A DNA stretch of 64,000 bases, from positions 124,001-188,000 of the forward strand of contig CABRNK010000001.1 of NCBI GenBank assembly GCA_902472305.1. Reading direction: 5' to 3'. The position numbers and the translations under genes are program-made. The notes beneath the pieces were generated by a model. That model worked only from the letters and a program-made list of their open reading frames with translations, had not been told where the DNA came from and made no database searches. How positions within the stretch are numbered: the first letter of the stretch is position 1; each line of letters starts with the position of its first letter. Below are positions 1 through 7,772 of this stretch, piece by piece. Source of the stretch: Hominenteromicrobium sp900549945. GTDB lineage: Bacteria > Bacillota > Clostridia > Oscillospirales > Acutalibacteraceae.

Positions 1-1
1 C

Positions 2-919
2 GTCAACATCCACGGCGCGATTCAGAACGGCGCTTATTTCAGCGATGTGACGGCGGCGGACGGCACGGTCGTCAAGGCTTTCATGCCGGCGATCCTTGCG
101 CTGCTCGGCCTGCTCTTTATCGCGATCCTCGAGAAATTCAAGGTTAAGGGTTCCGTGCTCATCAGCATCGTGGTTGTCAGCATCCTGTATTATGTGCTTT
201 CCGGCACGGTGCCGGCCTTTGATATGAGTCAGGTCGGCGAGACTTTCAAGGATTTCAGCACCGTCGGCATCACCGGTGTTTTTCAGGGGGATGCTTGGAG
301 CAGGGCCTTTACCGGAGAGGAGATCGGCGGCGTGTTCTCTGCGATTATGCTGATCATCACGTTCTGCCTTGTCGATATGTTCGATACGATCGGCACGCTG
401 TACGGTACCGCCTCGCAGGCGGATATGCTCGATAAGGACGGCGACCCGATCAACGTCAACGAGTGCATGACGAGCGATTCCATCGCAACCGTCGCGGGCG
501 CTGTCTGCGGTACCTCCACCTGCACCACGTTTGTCGAGTCCGCTGCTGGTGTCGGCGCGGGCGGCAGAACCGGTCTCACGAGCCTTGTTGTTGCAATCTG
601 CTTTGCAGTCTGCCTGTTCCTCAGCCCGCTCGCCTCGCTTGTCCCGGCGTGCGCTACGGCTCCGGCGCTCATTTACGTCGGCGTTCTGATGCTCAAGGGC
701 TTTGCGAAGGTCGATATGAGCGATCTGCGCAGCGCGGTTCCGGCGTTCCTTGCGCTCGTCATGATGCCCATGACGTACTCGATTTCGAACGGTATTGGCA
801 TCGGCGCAATCGCTTATGTGCTGATCACGCTCTTCACGGGCAAATATCAGAAGAAGGACGTTCCGATCACTGTGATTGCGGCGCTCTTCGTTGTAAAGTT
901 CATTTTTGTCACCATGTGA
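2..919 (+). CDS. NCS2-family purine permease, 3' part only
   Basis: Membrane transporter for purine bases (guanine/hypoxanthine or adenine type), importing nucleobases by proton symport. The reading frame is open from base 2, so the true start lies upstream of the window. About 305 residues are visible against a usual 430-460. Recognisable are the motif DMFDTIGT around residue 120 of the fragment, the family-typical stretch GTSTCTTFVESAAGVGAGG, and several hydrophobic helices. It ends at a strong terminator. The substrate cannot be fixed from sequence alone. The first in-frame start-like codon (GTG at 47) is internal and should not be used as the start. Confidence 0.93.
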   Translation, partial: VNIHGAIQNGAYFSDVTAADGTVVKAFMPAILALLGLLFIAILEKFKVKGSVLISIVVVSILYYVLSGTVPAFDMSQVGETFKDFSTVGITGVFQGDAWSRAFTGEEIGGVFSAIMLIITFCLVDMFDTIGTLYGTASQADMLDKDGDPINVNECMTSDSIATVAGAVCGTSTCTTFVESAAGVGAGGRTGLTSLVVAICFAVCLFLSPLASLVPACATAPALIYVGVLMLKGFAKVDMSDLRSAVPAFLALVMMPMTYSISNGIGIGAIAYVLITLFTGKYQKKDVPITVIAALFVVKFIFVTM

Positions 920-940
920 ATTTACCGCTTGAGGGTAAGC

Positions 941-980
941 GCCGTGCCCGGTCTCCGTTTGGAGGCCGGGCACGGCTTTT
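941..980 (+). terminator. Rho-independent terminator after purine permease
   Basis: A stem of about 15 bp (941-956 with 961-976) with a GTTT loop is followed by a short T run. It ends the permease transcript just before the next promoter. Confidence 0.88.
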
Positions 981-1014
981 GCATGCCGGGGATTTTTGAA
1001 AGCCGCGGTTTTCC

Positions 1015-1043
1015 TTGACAGGGCGGTGCGCTTCTGCTACGAT
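1015..1043 (+). promoter_or_regulatory. Sigma-A promoter of AIM24-family gene
   Basis: TTGACA (1015-1020), a 17-bp spacer and TACGAT (1038-1043). It lies directly after the permease terminator and about 45 bp before the gene. Confidence 0.8.
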
Positions 1044-1087
1044 AGGGGCAGGCGGCAGAGGCCGCAAAATGGAAAGGGATGGTTTAT

Positions 1088-1774
1088 GTGCAGTACAGAT
1101 TGATCGGCAACGTGATGCCTGCGGTCGAAATGCGCCTCGAATACGGCGAATCGGTCTACACGCAGTCGGGCGGCATGGCATGGATGAGCGATGCAATCGC
1201 GATGGAGACGAACGCGCGCGGCGGCATTATGAAGGGACTCGGGCGGCTGTTCGCGGGCGAATCGATGTTTATGACGGCATACACGGCGCAGGCAGCTGGC
1301 GCAGAAATCGCGTTTTCCGCGACGGTGCCCGGCGAGATCATGCCTGTGGACGTCGCGCAGTGGCAGGGGATGATCTGCCAGAAGGGCGCGTTCCTCTGCG
1401 CGCAGAGCGGCGTCGCGCTCGATACGGTGTTCACGAAGCGCTTTTCCTCCGGCTTTTTCGGCGGCGAGGGCTTTATCCTCCAGAAGCTCAGCGGTGCGGG
1501 CGCGGCCTTTCTCGAGGTGGACGGCAGCAGCGTCGAAAAGATGCTCGCGCCCGGTGAGGCGCTGCGCGTCGATACCGGCAACGTCGTCGCGTTTGAGGGC
1601 ACGGTGGGCTACGAGGTCGAGACCGTGCGCGGCGGCATGAATATCTTTCTCGGCGGCGAAGGGCTGTTTTTGACGCGGCTCATCGGCCCGGGGCGCGTGA
1701 TTTTGCAGACGCAGAATTTCGCCGAGTTCTGCGGGCGCATCCGCCCGTATATGCCGACCGGCGGGAGCAACTGA
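1088..1774 (+). CDS. AIM24 / TIGR00266 family protein
   Basis: A 228-residue protein of the AIM24 (TIGR00266) family, a double beta-sandwich fold found in bacteria and in yeast mitochondria, with no settled biochemical role. The N-terminus MQYRLIGNVMPAVEMRLEYG and the following ESVYTQSGGMAWM fit the family opening closely. I chose the GTG at 1088 because the Shine-Dalgarno GGAAAGGG (1071-1078) sits 9 bases before it; the ATG at 1079 would abut that site. It is monocistronic, with its own promoter and a terminator behind it. The protein is glycine-rich, has no signal peptide or membrane helix, and is probably cytoplasmic. Confidence 0.88.
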   Translation: MQYRLIGNVMPAVEMRLEYGESVYTQSGGMAWMSDAIAMETNARGGIMKGLGRLFAGESMFMTAYTAQAAGAEIAFSATVPGEIMPVDVAQWQGMICQKGAFLCAQSGVALDTVFTKRFSSGFFGGEGFILQKLSGAGAAFLEVDGSSVEKMLAPGEALRVDTGNVVAFEGTVGYEVETVRGGMNIFLGGEGLFLTRLIGPGRVILQTQNFAEFCGRIRPYMPTGGSN

Positions 1775-1796
1775 CGCCGCGGCGGTAAAACGGCAA

Positions 1797-1833
1797 AAAG
1801 GAGCGGGCACACCATGTACCCGCTCCTTGCTTT
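1797..1833. terminator. Bidirectional terminator between AIM24 gene and ychF
   Basis: AAGGAGCGGG (1798-1807) pairs with CCCGCTCCTT (1819-1828), with T-rich sequence after it and A-rich sequence before it. It can serve both convergent genes. Confidence 0.75.
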
Positions 1834-1873
1834 ATGTGGGGAGAACAGACGGACCGCCGCGCGGCGGCCGAAA

Positions 1874-2968
1874 TCAGACGTTGAAGCGGAAGAGGACGAT
1901 GTCGCCGTCCTGCATCACGTACTCCTTGCCCTCGCTGCGCACGAGGCCCTTTTCCTTGGCGGCGGCCATCGTGCCGCAGGCCATCAGGTCGTCGAACGCG
2001 ATGACCTCCGCGCGGATGAAGCCGCGCTCAAAGTCGCTGTGGATTTTGCCGGCGGCCTGCGGCGCTTTCGTACCCTTCGTGATCGTCCATGCGCGCACCT
2101 CGGGCTTGCCGGCCGTGAGGTAGGAGATCAGGCCGAGCAGAGCGTAGCAGGCGTTGATGAGGCGGTCGAGGCCCGATTCCGTGAGGCCCATGTCGCCGAG
2201 GAACAGCGCTTTTTCCTCGGGGTCCATGCCGGAGATCTCCGCCTCGATCTCGGCGCAGATCGGCAGCACGGCCGCGTGCTGCGCGTCGGCGATCTTCTTC
2301 ACCGCCAAATAGCCCGGGTTGTTCTCGATGCCGTCCGCAAAATCGGATTCGCTCATGTTGGCCGCAAAGATGATCGGCTTGTTCGTCAGCAGGCTGACGG
2401 TGGAGAGGAGCTCCTTTTCCTCCTCGGTGCATTCCACGCTGCGGGCCGGCTGCCCGGCGTCGAGCGCCGCGTGCACGCGCTCGAAGAAATCGACCTCGAG
2501 CTGGTACTTCTTGTCGGCCTTGACCATCTTCTTCGCCTTGTCGATGCGGCGGTCGAGCACCTCGATGTCGGCGAGGATCAGCTCGAGGTCGATCGTCTCG
2601 ATGTCGCGCGCCGGGTCGATCGAGCCTTCGACGTGGATGATGTCGTCGTTCTCAAAGCAGCGTACGACGTGCACGACGGCGTCGACCTCGCGGATGTTCG
2701 AGAGGAACTTGTTGCCGAGGCCCTCGCCTTTCGAGGCGCCCTTCACGAGGCCGGCGATATCGACGAACTCGATCGTCGCGGGCGTGAATTTTTCCGGCTC
2801 ATACATTTCGGCGAGCTTGTCGAGGCGCTTGTCCGGCACCGCGACGACGCCGACGTTCGGCTCGATCGTGCAGAACGGATAGTTTGCGGACTGCGCGCCC
2901 GCGTTGGTGATTGCATTGAACAGTGTGCTTTTTCCGACATTCGGAAGGCCGACGATACCCAGCTTCAT
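1874..2968 (-). CDS. ychF: Redox-regulated ATPase YchF
   Basis: A 364-residue universally conserved P-loop protein of the Obg/TRAFAC class that prefers ATP over GTP. It binds ribosomes and is linked to translation fidelity and stress. The Walker A motif GLPNVGKST is at residues 6-14, DIAGLVKGASKGEGLGNKFL forms the switch region near residue 70, and the G4 position reads NMSE instead of NKxD, which explains the loss of GTP preference in this family. A TGS domain forms the C-terminus, ending in VLFRFNV. The full length is normal. It has its own promoter on the minus strand and no operon partner. Confidence 0.97.
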   Translation of the reverse strand: MKLGIVGLPNVGKSTLFNAITNAGAQSANYPFCTIEPNVGVVAVPDKRLDKLAEMYEPEKFTPATIEFVDIAGLVKGASKGEGLGNKFLSNIREVDAVVHVVRCFENDDIIHVEGSIDPARDIETIDLELILADIEVLDRRIDKAKKMVKADKKYQLEVDFFERVHAALDAGQPARSVECTEEEKELLSTVSLLTNKPIIFAANMSESDFADGIENNPGYLAVKKIADAQHAAVLPICAEIEAEISGMDPEEKALFLGDMGLTESGLDRLINACYALLGLISYLTAGKPEVRAWTITKGTKAPQAAGKIHSDFERGFIRAEVIAFDDLMACGTMAAAKEKGLVRSEGKEYVMQDGDIVLFRFNV

Positions 2969-3011
2969 CTATAAAACCATCTTTCCTTTAATTTGTATAA
3001 CTGCTCGGTTC

Positions 3012-3040
3012 AGTATAGCATAAAAGCCGGGCGGTTGCAA
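3012..3040 (-). promoter_or_regulatory. Sigma-A promoter of ychF
   Basis: On the minus strand TTGCAA (3035-3040), a 17-bp spacer, then TATACT (3012-3017), about 45 bp before the ychF start. Confidence 0.8.
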
Positions 3041-3069
3041 GGCGCGCGGGGCGGAAACGGGCGGCGAAT

Positions 3070-4467
3070 TTAATTTTCCGCCGCGAGCCGGCGGCCCATC
3101 AGCACGCCCATGCCGGAGGCCATCATCAGGCCGCGCGTCCAGCCGCTCGAATCGCCGAGGCAGTGCAGGTTCCGCACGCTCGTGCTGAGGTCTGCGTCCA
3201 TCTTGACGCGGTTGCTGTAGAATTTCAGCTCCGGCGAATAGAGCAGCGTCTCCACGGCCGCGAAGCCCGGCACAACGTGATCGACCGCCTGCATGAAATG
3301 CAGGATATTCACCATCGCGCGGTACGGCATCGCCGAGGTGATGTCGCCCGCGACGGCGTCGAGCAGCGTGGGCTTTAGGTTAGAGCGGGAGAGCTCCTCC
3401 TGCCACGTGCGCTTGCCGTCGAGAATATCGCCGTAGCGCTGGACGAGGATGTGCCCCGCGCCGAGCATGTTCGTCAGCTCGCCGACCTTCTGCGCGTATT
3501 CGATCGGCTGGTTGAAAGGCTCGGTGAAGTGGTGCGAGCAGAGGATCGCGAGGTTCGTGTTCTGCGATTTCACGTCCTTATAGGAGTGGCCGTTGACGAC
3601 CGCGAGGTCGTTGTCGTAGTTTTCCTGGCTGACAAAGCCGCCGGGGTTCTGGCAGAAGGTGCGCACCTTGTTCTTGAACGGCTTCGGGTAGCCGATCAGC
3701 TTCGATTCGTAGAGCACGTTGTTGACGGTTTCCATCACCTCGTTGCGCACCTCGACGCGCACGCCGATGTCGACAGTGCCGGGCGCGTGGGCGATGCCGT
3801 GGCGCGCGCAGAGCTTGTCGAACCAGTCCGCGCCGCGGCGGCCGGCCGCGACGACCGTGTGCGCGGCGAAAACCTCGTATTCGTTTTCGCCTTCCTGCAA
3901 GCGCGCGCCGAGGCAGGCGCCGTCCCGGATGATGAGGTCGGTGCAGGCGCAGCCGAAGCGAAGCTCCACGCCGTTTTTGGCGAGGTAATCTTCGACCGCC
4001 GCATAGATCTCCTGTGCCTTTTCGGTGCCGAGGTGGCGGATCGGGCAATCGACGAGCTTCAGGCCGGTCTGGATCGCGCGCTTGCGGATCTCCTTTGCGG
4101 CCTCCTTTTCGCTCACGCCCTCCACGTGCGCGTCCGCGCCGAATTCGAGGTAGATCGAGTCGGTGTAATCGATCAGCTCCTGCGCGAGATCGTCGCCGAT
4201 GAGCTGCGGCAGGTCGCCGCCGACCTCGGTGGAGAGGGAGAGCTTGCCGTCTGAAAACGCGCCTGCGCCGGAAAAGCCGGTCGTGATGTGGCAGTAGGGC
4301 TTGCAGCTCATGCAGCGGCCGGTTTTCGGTTTCGGGCAGCGGCGCTCCCTGATCGAGCGGCCCTTTTCGACGAGCGTGATCTTTTTGCGGCTGCCGCGGC
4401 GCAGCAGCTCCATCGCGGTGAAGATGCCGGCCGGGCCGGCGCCGATGATGAGGATGTCTGTGTTCAT
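3070..4467 (-). CDS. NAD(P)/FAD-dependent dehydrogenase (COG2509-like)
   Basis: A 465-residue flavoprotein of the uncharacterised FAD-dependent dehydrogenase family COG2509. The Rossmann dinucleotide motif GAGPAGIFTAMELL is at residues 9-22. A cysteine-rich stretch follows (RRCPKPKTGRCMSCKPYC), then the family signature GFSGAGAFSDGKLSLS. A second FAD contact (LGDSSGWTRGLMMASGMG) lies near the C-terminus. I chose the ATG at 4467 because the Shine-Dalgarno GGAAAGG sits 10 bases before it; the upstream in-frame TTG touches that site. The gene is alone behind a guanine-type purine riboswitch, so a role in purine-related redox chemistry is inferred. The substrate is unknown. Confidence 0.85.
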   Translation of the reverse strand: MNTDILIIGAGPAGIFTAMELLRRGSRKKITLVEKGRSIRERRCPKPKTGRCMSCKPYCHITTGFSGAGAFSDGKLSLSTEVGGDLPQLIGDDLAQELIDYTDSIYLEFGADAHVEGVSEKEAAKEIRKRAIQTGLKLVDCPIRHLGTEKAQEIYAAVEDYLAKNGVELRFGCACTDLIIRDGACLGARLQEGENEYEVFAAHTVVAAGRRGADWFDKLCARHGIAHAPGTVDIGVRVEVRNEVMETVNNVLYESKLIGYPKPFKNKVRTFCQNPGGFVSQENYDNDLAVVNGHSYKDVKSQNTNLAILCSHHFTEPFNQPIEYAQKVGELTNMLGAGHILVQRYGDILDGKRTWQEELSRSNLKPTLLDAVAGDITSAMPYRAMVNILHFMQAVDHVVPGFAAVETLLYSPELKFYSNRVKMDADLSTSVRNLHCLGDSSGWTRGLMMASGMGVLMGRRLAAEN

Positions 4468-4487
4468 AAAAATCAACCTTTCCGGTC

Positions 4488-4579
4488 TGCGGGGGCGGCC
4501 TGCGTGCCGCTGTCCCCTGTGTTTTGTGCCGTGTGCAGAAAAAGGCCGCCCTGTCCGGCTATACGCCCGCAGAGCGGCG
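4488..4579 (-). promoter_or_regulatory. Expression platform of the purine riboswitch
   Basis: The leader between aptamer and gene holds GGGCGGCC followed by five T (minus strand, near 4541-4551). This can pair either with GGCCGCC inside aptamer P3 or with GGCCGCCC near 4494-4502, just ahead of the ribosome-binding site. Mutually exclusive pairings are therefore possible. Which one is the off state cannot be decided by eye. Confidence 0.5.
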
Positions 4580-4642
4580 CGTTATAGTCGGCCCCAAGGC
4601 GGCCGGTAGAAACGTTCACCCAAGTCGTGAACCTATATAACC
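4580..4642 (-). promoter_or_regulatory. Purine riboswitch aptamer, guanine type
   Basis: Read on the minus strand, P1 is GTTATA (4636-4641) paired with TATAAC (4581-4586). P2 is GTTCAC/GTGAAC with loop GACTTGG. The J2/3 segment is GTTTCTACC. P3 is CGGCC/GGCCG with loop GCCTTGG, and J3/1 is GACTA. The cytosine in GAC is the position that pairs with guanine or hypoxanthine in this class. GG in loop 2 and CC in loop 3 can form the kissing contact. It sits about 10 nt after a promoter start and 113 nt before the dehydrogenase ATG. Confidence 0.85.
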
Positions 4643-4658
4643 CTTTAACCAAATCAAT

Positions 4659-4687
4659 ATTCTACGCTGTTTCGCAGGAAATGTCAA
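4659..4687 (-). promoter_or_regulatory. Sigma-A promoter of riboswitch-dehydrogenase unit
   Basis: On the minus strand TTGACA (4682-4687), a 17-bp spacer and TAGAAT (4659-4664). The predicted start is about 10 nt before the aptamer. Confidence 0.82.
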
Positions 4688-4784
4688 GCCTTTTCTGCGT
4701 TATTTAAAAAAATTGTGAATCTTGTACTTCGACGCGAACGATTTAAAGGATTGCCTGCGCTGGCGCAAAGCGCCTCCCGCCGTT

Positions 4785-5693
4785 TTATGCGCGGATGAAA
4801 TTTTCTCCGTCGTAGAGGAAGATGCCCGCGCCGCTGCCGGTCTTTTTGCCGGCGAGCAGCCACCTTTTGAAGCAGCGGCGCTGGGTGGTATCCTCGGGCA
4901 GTTCGCTGTCGGGCTTTTCAAAGTCTTTGCCGAACACGCGCCACTTGTCGTGGAACACGTCGTCCGCCTGCGATTCGTAGATGTAAAAGTCGTTGAGGAA
5001 ATCCACCATGTTGAGCGTCTCGGGCAGGATCTCGCGGTTTCCCGGGTAGAGCAGCCACGAGTGGCAGACGAAAACCATCGGCTTTCCGCCGAGATCCTTT
5101 TTATAGAATTCATACGCCTTTTTGTAGGATGCAAAGCGCACCTCGCGGTTCAGCGGCCCGCAGGACGGGATGTGCATGTTGTAGACTGTGTCGCCCGGCT
5201 GCACGGTATAGCCGCCGAGCGTGACGGGCGCGCCGTTTTTGAACGGGATCGCCTCGTATTGCAGGCGGCCGAGCTTGAAGCGGCGCATCGTGTAAAACCA
5301 CGGGTGCCAGAAGGCAACGAACGTGCCCCAAATGCCGTAGACGTCGCGGCATTCGATCAGCTTGTACTTGAGGTCGGCGATCGTATCCCAGAACAGCGCG
5401 TCCGAAAGGCCTGCGGCTTTGTAATCGGCGCGCAGGCGCTCGCTCGCGGCCATCAGAAACAGAAAATCGACGGTGTGGCGGTGCAGGCCGCTGCACGCGT
5501 GCAGGCGGTCCATGTGCGGGACGATGGCGTCCCATTCGGCGCCGCCGAAAAGTAGCGATTCGGCCGCCTGCATTTCCGCCGCGGCGCCGGGGGCGGCGAG
5601 CAGCGTTTCATAGTCGGCGGCAAGCGGCGCGCGGCTTTCTGCCGGCAGCGCGAGCGTATCGCCGAAGGTCTTTAAGTAATCGGTCGTATACAT
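4785..5693 (-). CDS. Putative acyltransferase (GNAT_C-like), 302 aa
   Basis: A soluble protein of 302 residues. Its second half (KLGRLQYEAIPF, then GDTVYNMHIPSCGPL, then MVFVCHSWLLYPG) resembles the C-terminal domain of proteins annotated as acyltransferase-domain or GNAT-like C-terminal proteins (DUF5596/PF18164 type) in gut Firmicutes. This is recognition from memory, not a search result. The donor and acceptor are unknown. I chose the ATG at 5693, which has AAGGGG 8 bases before it, over the longer frame from 5759. No signal peptide is seen. It stands alone between oppositely oriented neighbours. Confidence 0.65.
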   Translation of the reverse strand: MYTTDYLKTFGDTLALPAESRAPLAADYETLLAAPGAAAEMQAAESLLFGGAEWDAIVPHMDRLHACSGLHRHTVDFLFLMAASERLRADYKAAGLSDALFWDTIADLKYKLIECRDVYGIWGTFVAFWHPWFYTMRRFKLGRLQYEAIPFKNGAPVTLGGYTVQPGDTVYNMHIPSCGPLNREVRFASYKKAYEFYKKDLGGKPMVFVCHSWLLYPGNREILPETLNMVDFLNDFYIYESQADDVFHDKWRVFGKDFEKPDSELPEDTTQRRCFKRWLLAGKKTGSGAGIFLYDGENFIRA

Positions 5694-5800
5694 AATATAA
5701 TCCCCTTGCATTTCAGAATCTATCGAGCGCTGTATGGCCGGAAAAGTGTTCTCCGGCACAAATTTTTTTCTATTCTAACATGCGGGCGCGCTTTCGGCAA

Positions 5801-5829
5801 TTGACGAATTGAACAGCACGTGCTACAAT
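5801..5829 (+). promoter_or_regulatory. Extended -10 sigma-A promoter
   Basis: TTGACG (5801-5806), a 17-bp spacer and TGC-TACAAT with -10 at 5824-5829, about 30 bp before the ATG of the next gene. Confidence 0.82.
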
Positions 5830-5859
5830 TTTTTTGATATTTCCACGGGAGGGATCAGC

Positions 5860-6357
5860 ATGGGTGCATATTTGGAGCGGCAGACGGCGGAAAGTGTGCG
5901 CGGGCTTCGTTGGGGGCGGCTTTCCACCGTAGGGCGCAGCGGCTGCGGTGCGGTCGCCGCGTATAACGTGGCGGTGGCGCTGGGGAAAAATCCGGATTTC
6001 CGCGCGCTGCTGTGGTCGATGGAGCAAAAGCGCCTGCCGTCCTTCGGCGGGCTGCTCGGCATGAACGTGCTGCGCCTGCGGCGCTGGCTGCGGCGGCGCT
6101 TCGGGCGCGCAGAGCTTTTTGCGCTCGGCGCGGACGGCTGGGAGGCGCGCACGCGCTTCTGCCGCGCTGCGGTCATTTTCTACAAGAACCGGGGCGTTTT
6201 CCGCGGGAACCATTTCATTGCTGCCGCGCACACGGCGGCGGGCTTTGTTTTCCACAACGCGCCGCAGCTTCCGCCGGACCGGGCGTTTGTGATGGAGGAG
6301 GCGGTCGCCCGGCTGAAACAGGCCGGCCATACGCCGCTGATCTTGATTGTGCTCTGA
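5860..6357 (+). CDS. Hypothetical protein, possible C39-like papain fold
   Basis: A 165-residue protein of unknown function. SGCGAVAAYNVAVALGK at about residues 29-45 resembles the catalytic cysteine helix of C39-like peptidases (consensus GCGPxA). A later GNHFIAAA near residue 122 could carry the histidine. The middle is very arginine-rich (LRLRRWLRRRFGRAE). I chose the ATG at 5860, which is preceded by GGGAGGGA, over an upstream frame start at 5809 that overlaps the promoter. No signal peptide or membrane helix is evident. It could equally be a non-catalytic relative of the fold. Confidence 0.6.
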   Translation: MGAYLERQTAESVRGLRWGRLSTVGRSGCGAVAAYNVAVALGKNPDFRALLWSMEQKRLPSFGGLLGMNVLRLRRWLRRRFGRAELFALGADGWEARTRFCRAAVIFYKNRGVFRGNHFIAAAHTAAGFVFHNAPQLPPDRAFVMEEAVARLKQAGHTPLILIVL

Positions 6358-6440
6358 TTTTTCCGCAGAGGCTCAAATGCTATTCACCCGGCCGTCACAT
6401 TGGAAAAATAAAATAGCCGTATCACAGGCGGCAGGAGCAG

Positions 6441-6473
6441 GAGCGTCCCGTTACGGCGGTGGCGCTCTTTTTT
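6441..6473 (+). terminator. Probable terminator upstream of VTC gene
   Basis: GAGCG (6441-6445) pairs with CGCTC (6463-6467), with inner CCG/CGG pairs, followed by six T. It probably ends the preceding transcript. Confidence 0.6.
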
Positions 6474-6502
6474 GTTCCCGCACGCAGAAGGGGGAACGGG
6501 AT

Positions 6503-7204
6503 ATGCCGGCATTTACGGATGTGTTTCAGCGGGTGGAGCAGAAATACCTTCTGGACAGCGCGCAGTACGAGGCGGTGCAGACGGTGCTTGCGCCGCACAT
6601 GCGCTCCGATGCGTTCGGGCGCTCGACGGTCTGCGGCATCTATTTCGACACGCCGGACCGCAGGCTGGTGCGCGCCTCGCTGGAAAAGCCGGTCTATAAG
6701 GAAAAGCTGCGCCTGCGCACCTACGGCGTGCCGCAGGCGGACAGCCCGGCGTTCGTCGAGCTCAAGAAGAAGTACAAGGGCGTCGTCTACAAGCGGCGCG
6801 CTGAAATGCCGTACGCCGAGGCGTTTGACTGGCTCTGCCGTGGCTGCCCGCCCGCCGCGGATGGGCAGATCCTGCGCGAAATCGCGTGGTTTTTGCAGTT
6901 TTACGAGACACTGGAACCCGCCGCGGTGCTGTGCTACGACCGCACCGCGCTGTACGGCCGCGAGGACGAGGGCCTGCGTGTCACGTTCGACGAGGCGATC
7001 CGCTGGCGCGGCGAAGCGCTCGACCTGCGCTGCGGCGACGCCGGCGCGCGGCTGATCCGGGACGGGCAAGCGCTGATGGAAGTCAAGACGAGCGGCGGCA
7101 TGCCGCTCTGGCTGTCGGACGCGCTGTGCGCGCTCGGCGTTTACCCGACCTCCTTTTCTAAATACGGCGCGGCCAGCCGCTGCGCCGCCAGAGCGGCCGG
7201 ATAA
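6503..7204 (+). CDS. VTC-domain polyphosphate-polymerase-like protein
   Basis: A 233-residue protein matching the bacterial VTC domain (PF09359), a triphosphate-tunnel fold related to the yeast vacuolar polyphosphate polymerase. It opens with FTDVFQRVEQKYLLDSAQYE, then has GIYFDTPDRRLVRASLEKP, LRLRTYGV, VELKKKYKGVVYKRR and, near the end, LMEVKTSGGMPLWL. These supply the alternating Arg/Lys/Glu residues that line the tunnel. The ATG at 6503 follows GGGGGAACGGG. In gut clostridia this gene commonly sits with a DUF4956 membrane protein and a beta-helix or CotH protein, as here. The product and substrate in bacteria of this type are not established. Confidence 0.88.
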   Translation: MPAFTDVFQRVEQKYLLDSAQYEAVQTVLAPHMRSDAFGRSTVCGIYFDTPDRRLVRASLEKPVYKEKLRLRTYGVPQADSPAFVELKKKYKGVVYKRRAEMPYAEAFDWLCRGCPPAADGQILREIAWFLQFYETLEPAAVLCYDRTALYGREDEGLRVTFDEAIRWRGEALDLRCGDAGARLIRDGQALMEVKTSGGMPLWLSDALCALGVYPTSFSKYGAASRCAARAAG

Positions 7205-7243
7205 ACGCGGCCGCAGAAAGACGGGTTGAAAGGAAAGACTGAA

Positions 7244-7710
7244 ATGGATTTATTTGCAAGCCTGACGAGTACCGGCATTTCGGTACAAAACTATTTGATC
7301 TGCGCCGCCGTGTCGCTGCTGCTCGGCGCGGCGATCGCATTCACCTACACGTGCCGTGCGCGGTATACGCAGAGCTTTGTGCTCACGCTGATCCTGCTGC
7401 CGGTCATTGTGCAGACAGTCATCCTGCTCGTGAACGGGAACGTCGGCACCGGCGTAGCGGTGGCCGGCGCGTTCAGCCTTGTGCGGTTTCGGTCCGTGCC
7501 GGGCAACGCCAAGGACATCGCGGTGATTTTCCTCTCGATGGCGGCGGGGCTCGCCTGCGGCAGCGGGTACGTGGCGATTGCGGCGCTGTTCACGCTCATC
7601 GCCTGCGCGACGCGGGGCGGGAAAAGGCGTTTCTTGACGCGCTGCGCTGCCGCAACGGCAACCTCGAGGTGCGCTGCGGCCGTCCGCTGACGCCGGCGGA
7701 GCAGCTTTGA
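7244..7710 (+). pseudogene. DUF4956 membrane protein, internally deleted and frameshifted
   Basis: The N-terminal part is a typical DUF4956 protein: three hydrophobic helices (about residues 20-35, 45-65 and 88-120) and the motif FSLVRFRSVPGNAKDIAVIF. After about residue 126 the frame continues into a low-complexity Arg/Ala/Cys tail that stops at 7690. A different frame then encodes EKAFLDALRCRNGNLEV and stops at 7710, which is how this family normally ends. Roughly 60-70 residues (last membrane part and start of the cytosolic domain) appear to be missing at about 7600-7625, with a change of frame. The ATG at 7244 follows AAAGGAAAG. It may be a real pseudogene or an assembly deletion. Confidence 0.75.
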
Positions 7711-7714
7711 CGGA

Positions 7715-7756
7715 GCGGGGCAGGGCGCAAAGGACTGCCCCGCCCCCTTATTTTTT
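7715..7756 (+). terminator. Terminator between DUF4956 gene and lipoprotein gene
   Basis: GCGGGGCAG (7715-7723) pairs with CTGCCCCGC (7735-7743), followed by CCCTTATTTTTT. It lies only 16 bp before the next start codon, so it could act as an attenuator within the cluster. Confidence 0.8.
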
Positions 7757-7772
7757 CGGAAGAAAGGCATGG

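Noticed and set aside
6358..6502. Possible riboswitch before the VTC gene
   Set aside because: The hairpin region was compared by eye with c-di-GMP, ZTP, fluoride and guanidine consensus cores and none fitted; it is listed as a terminator only.
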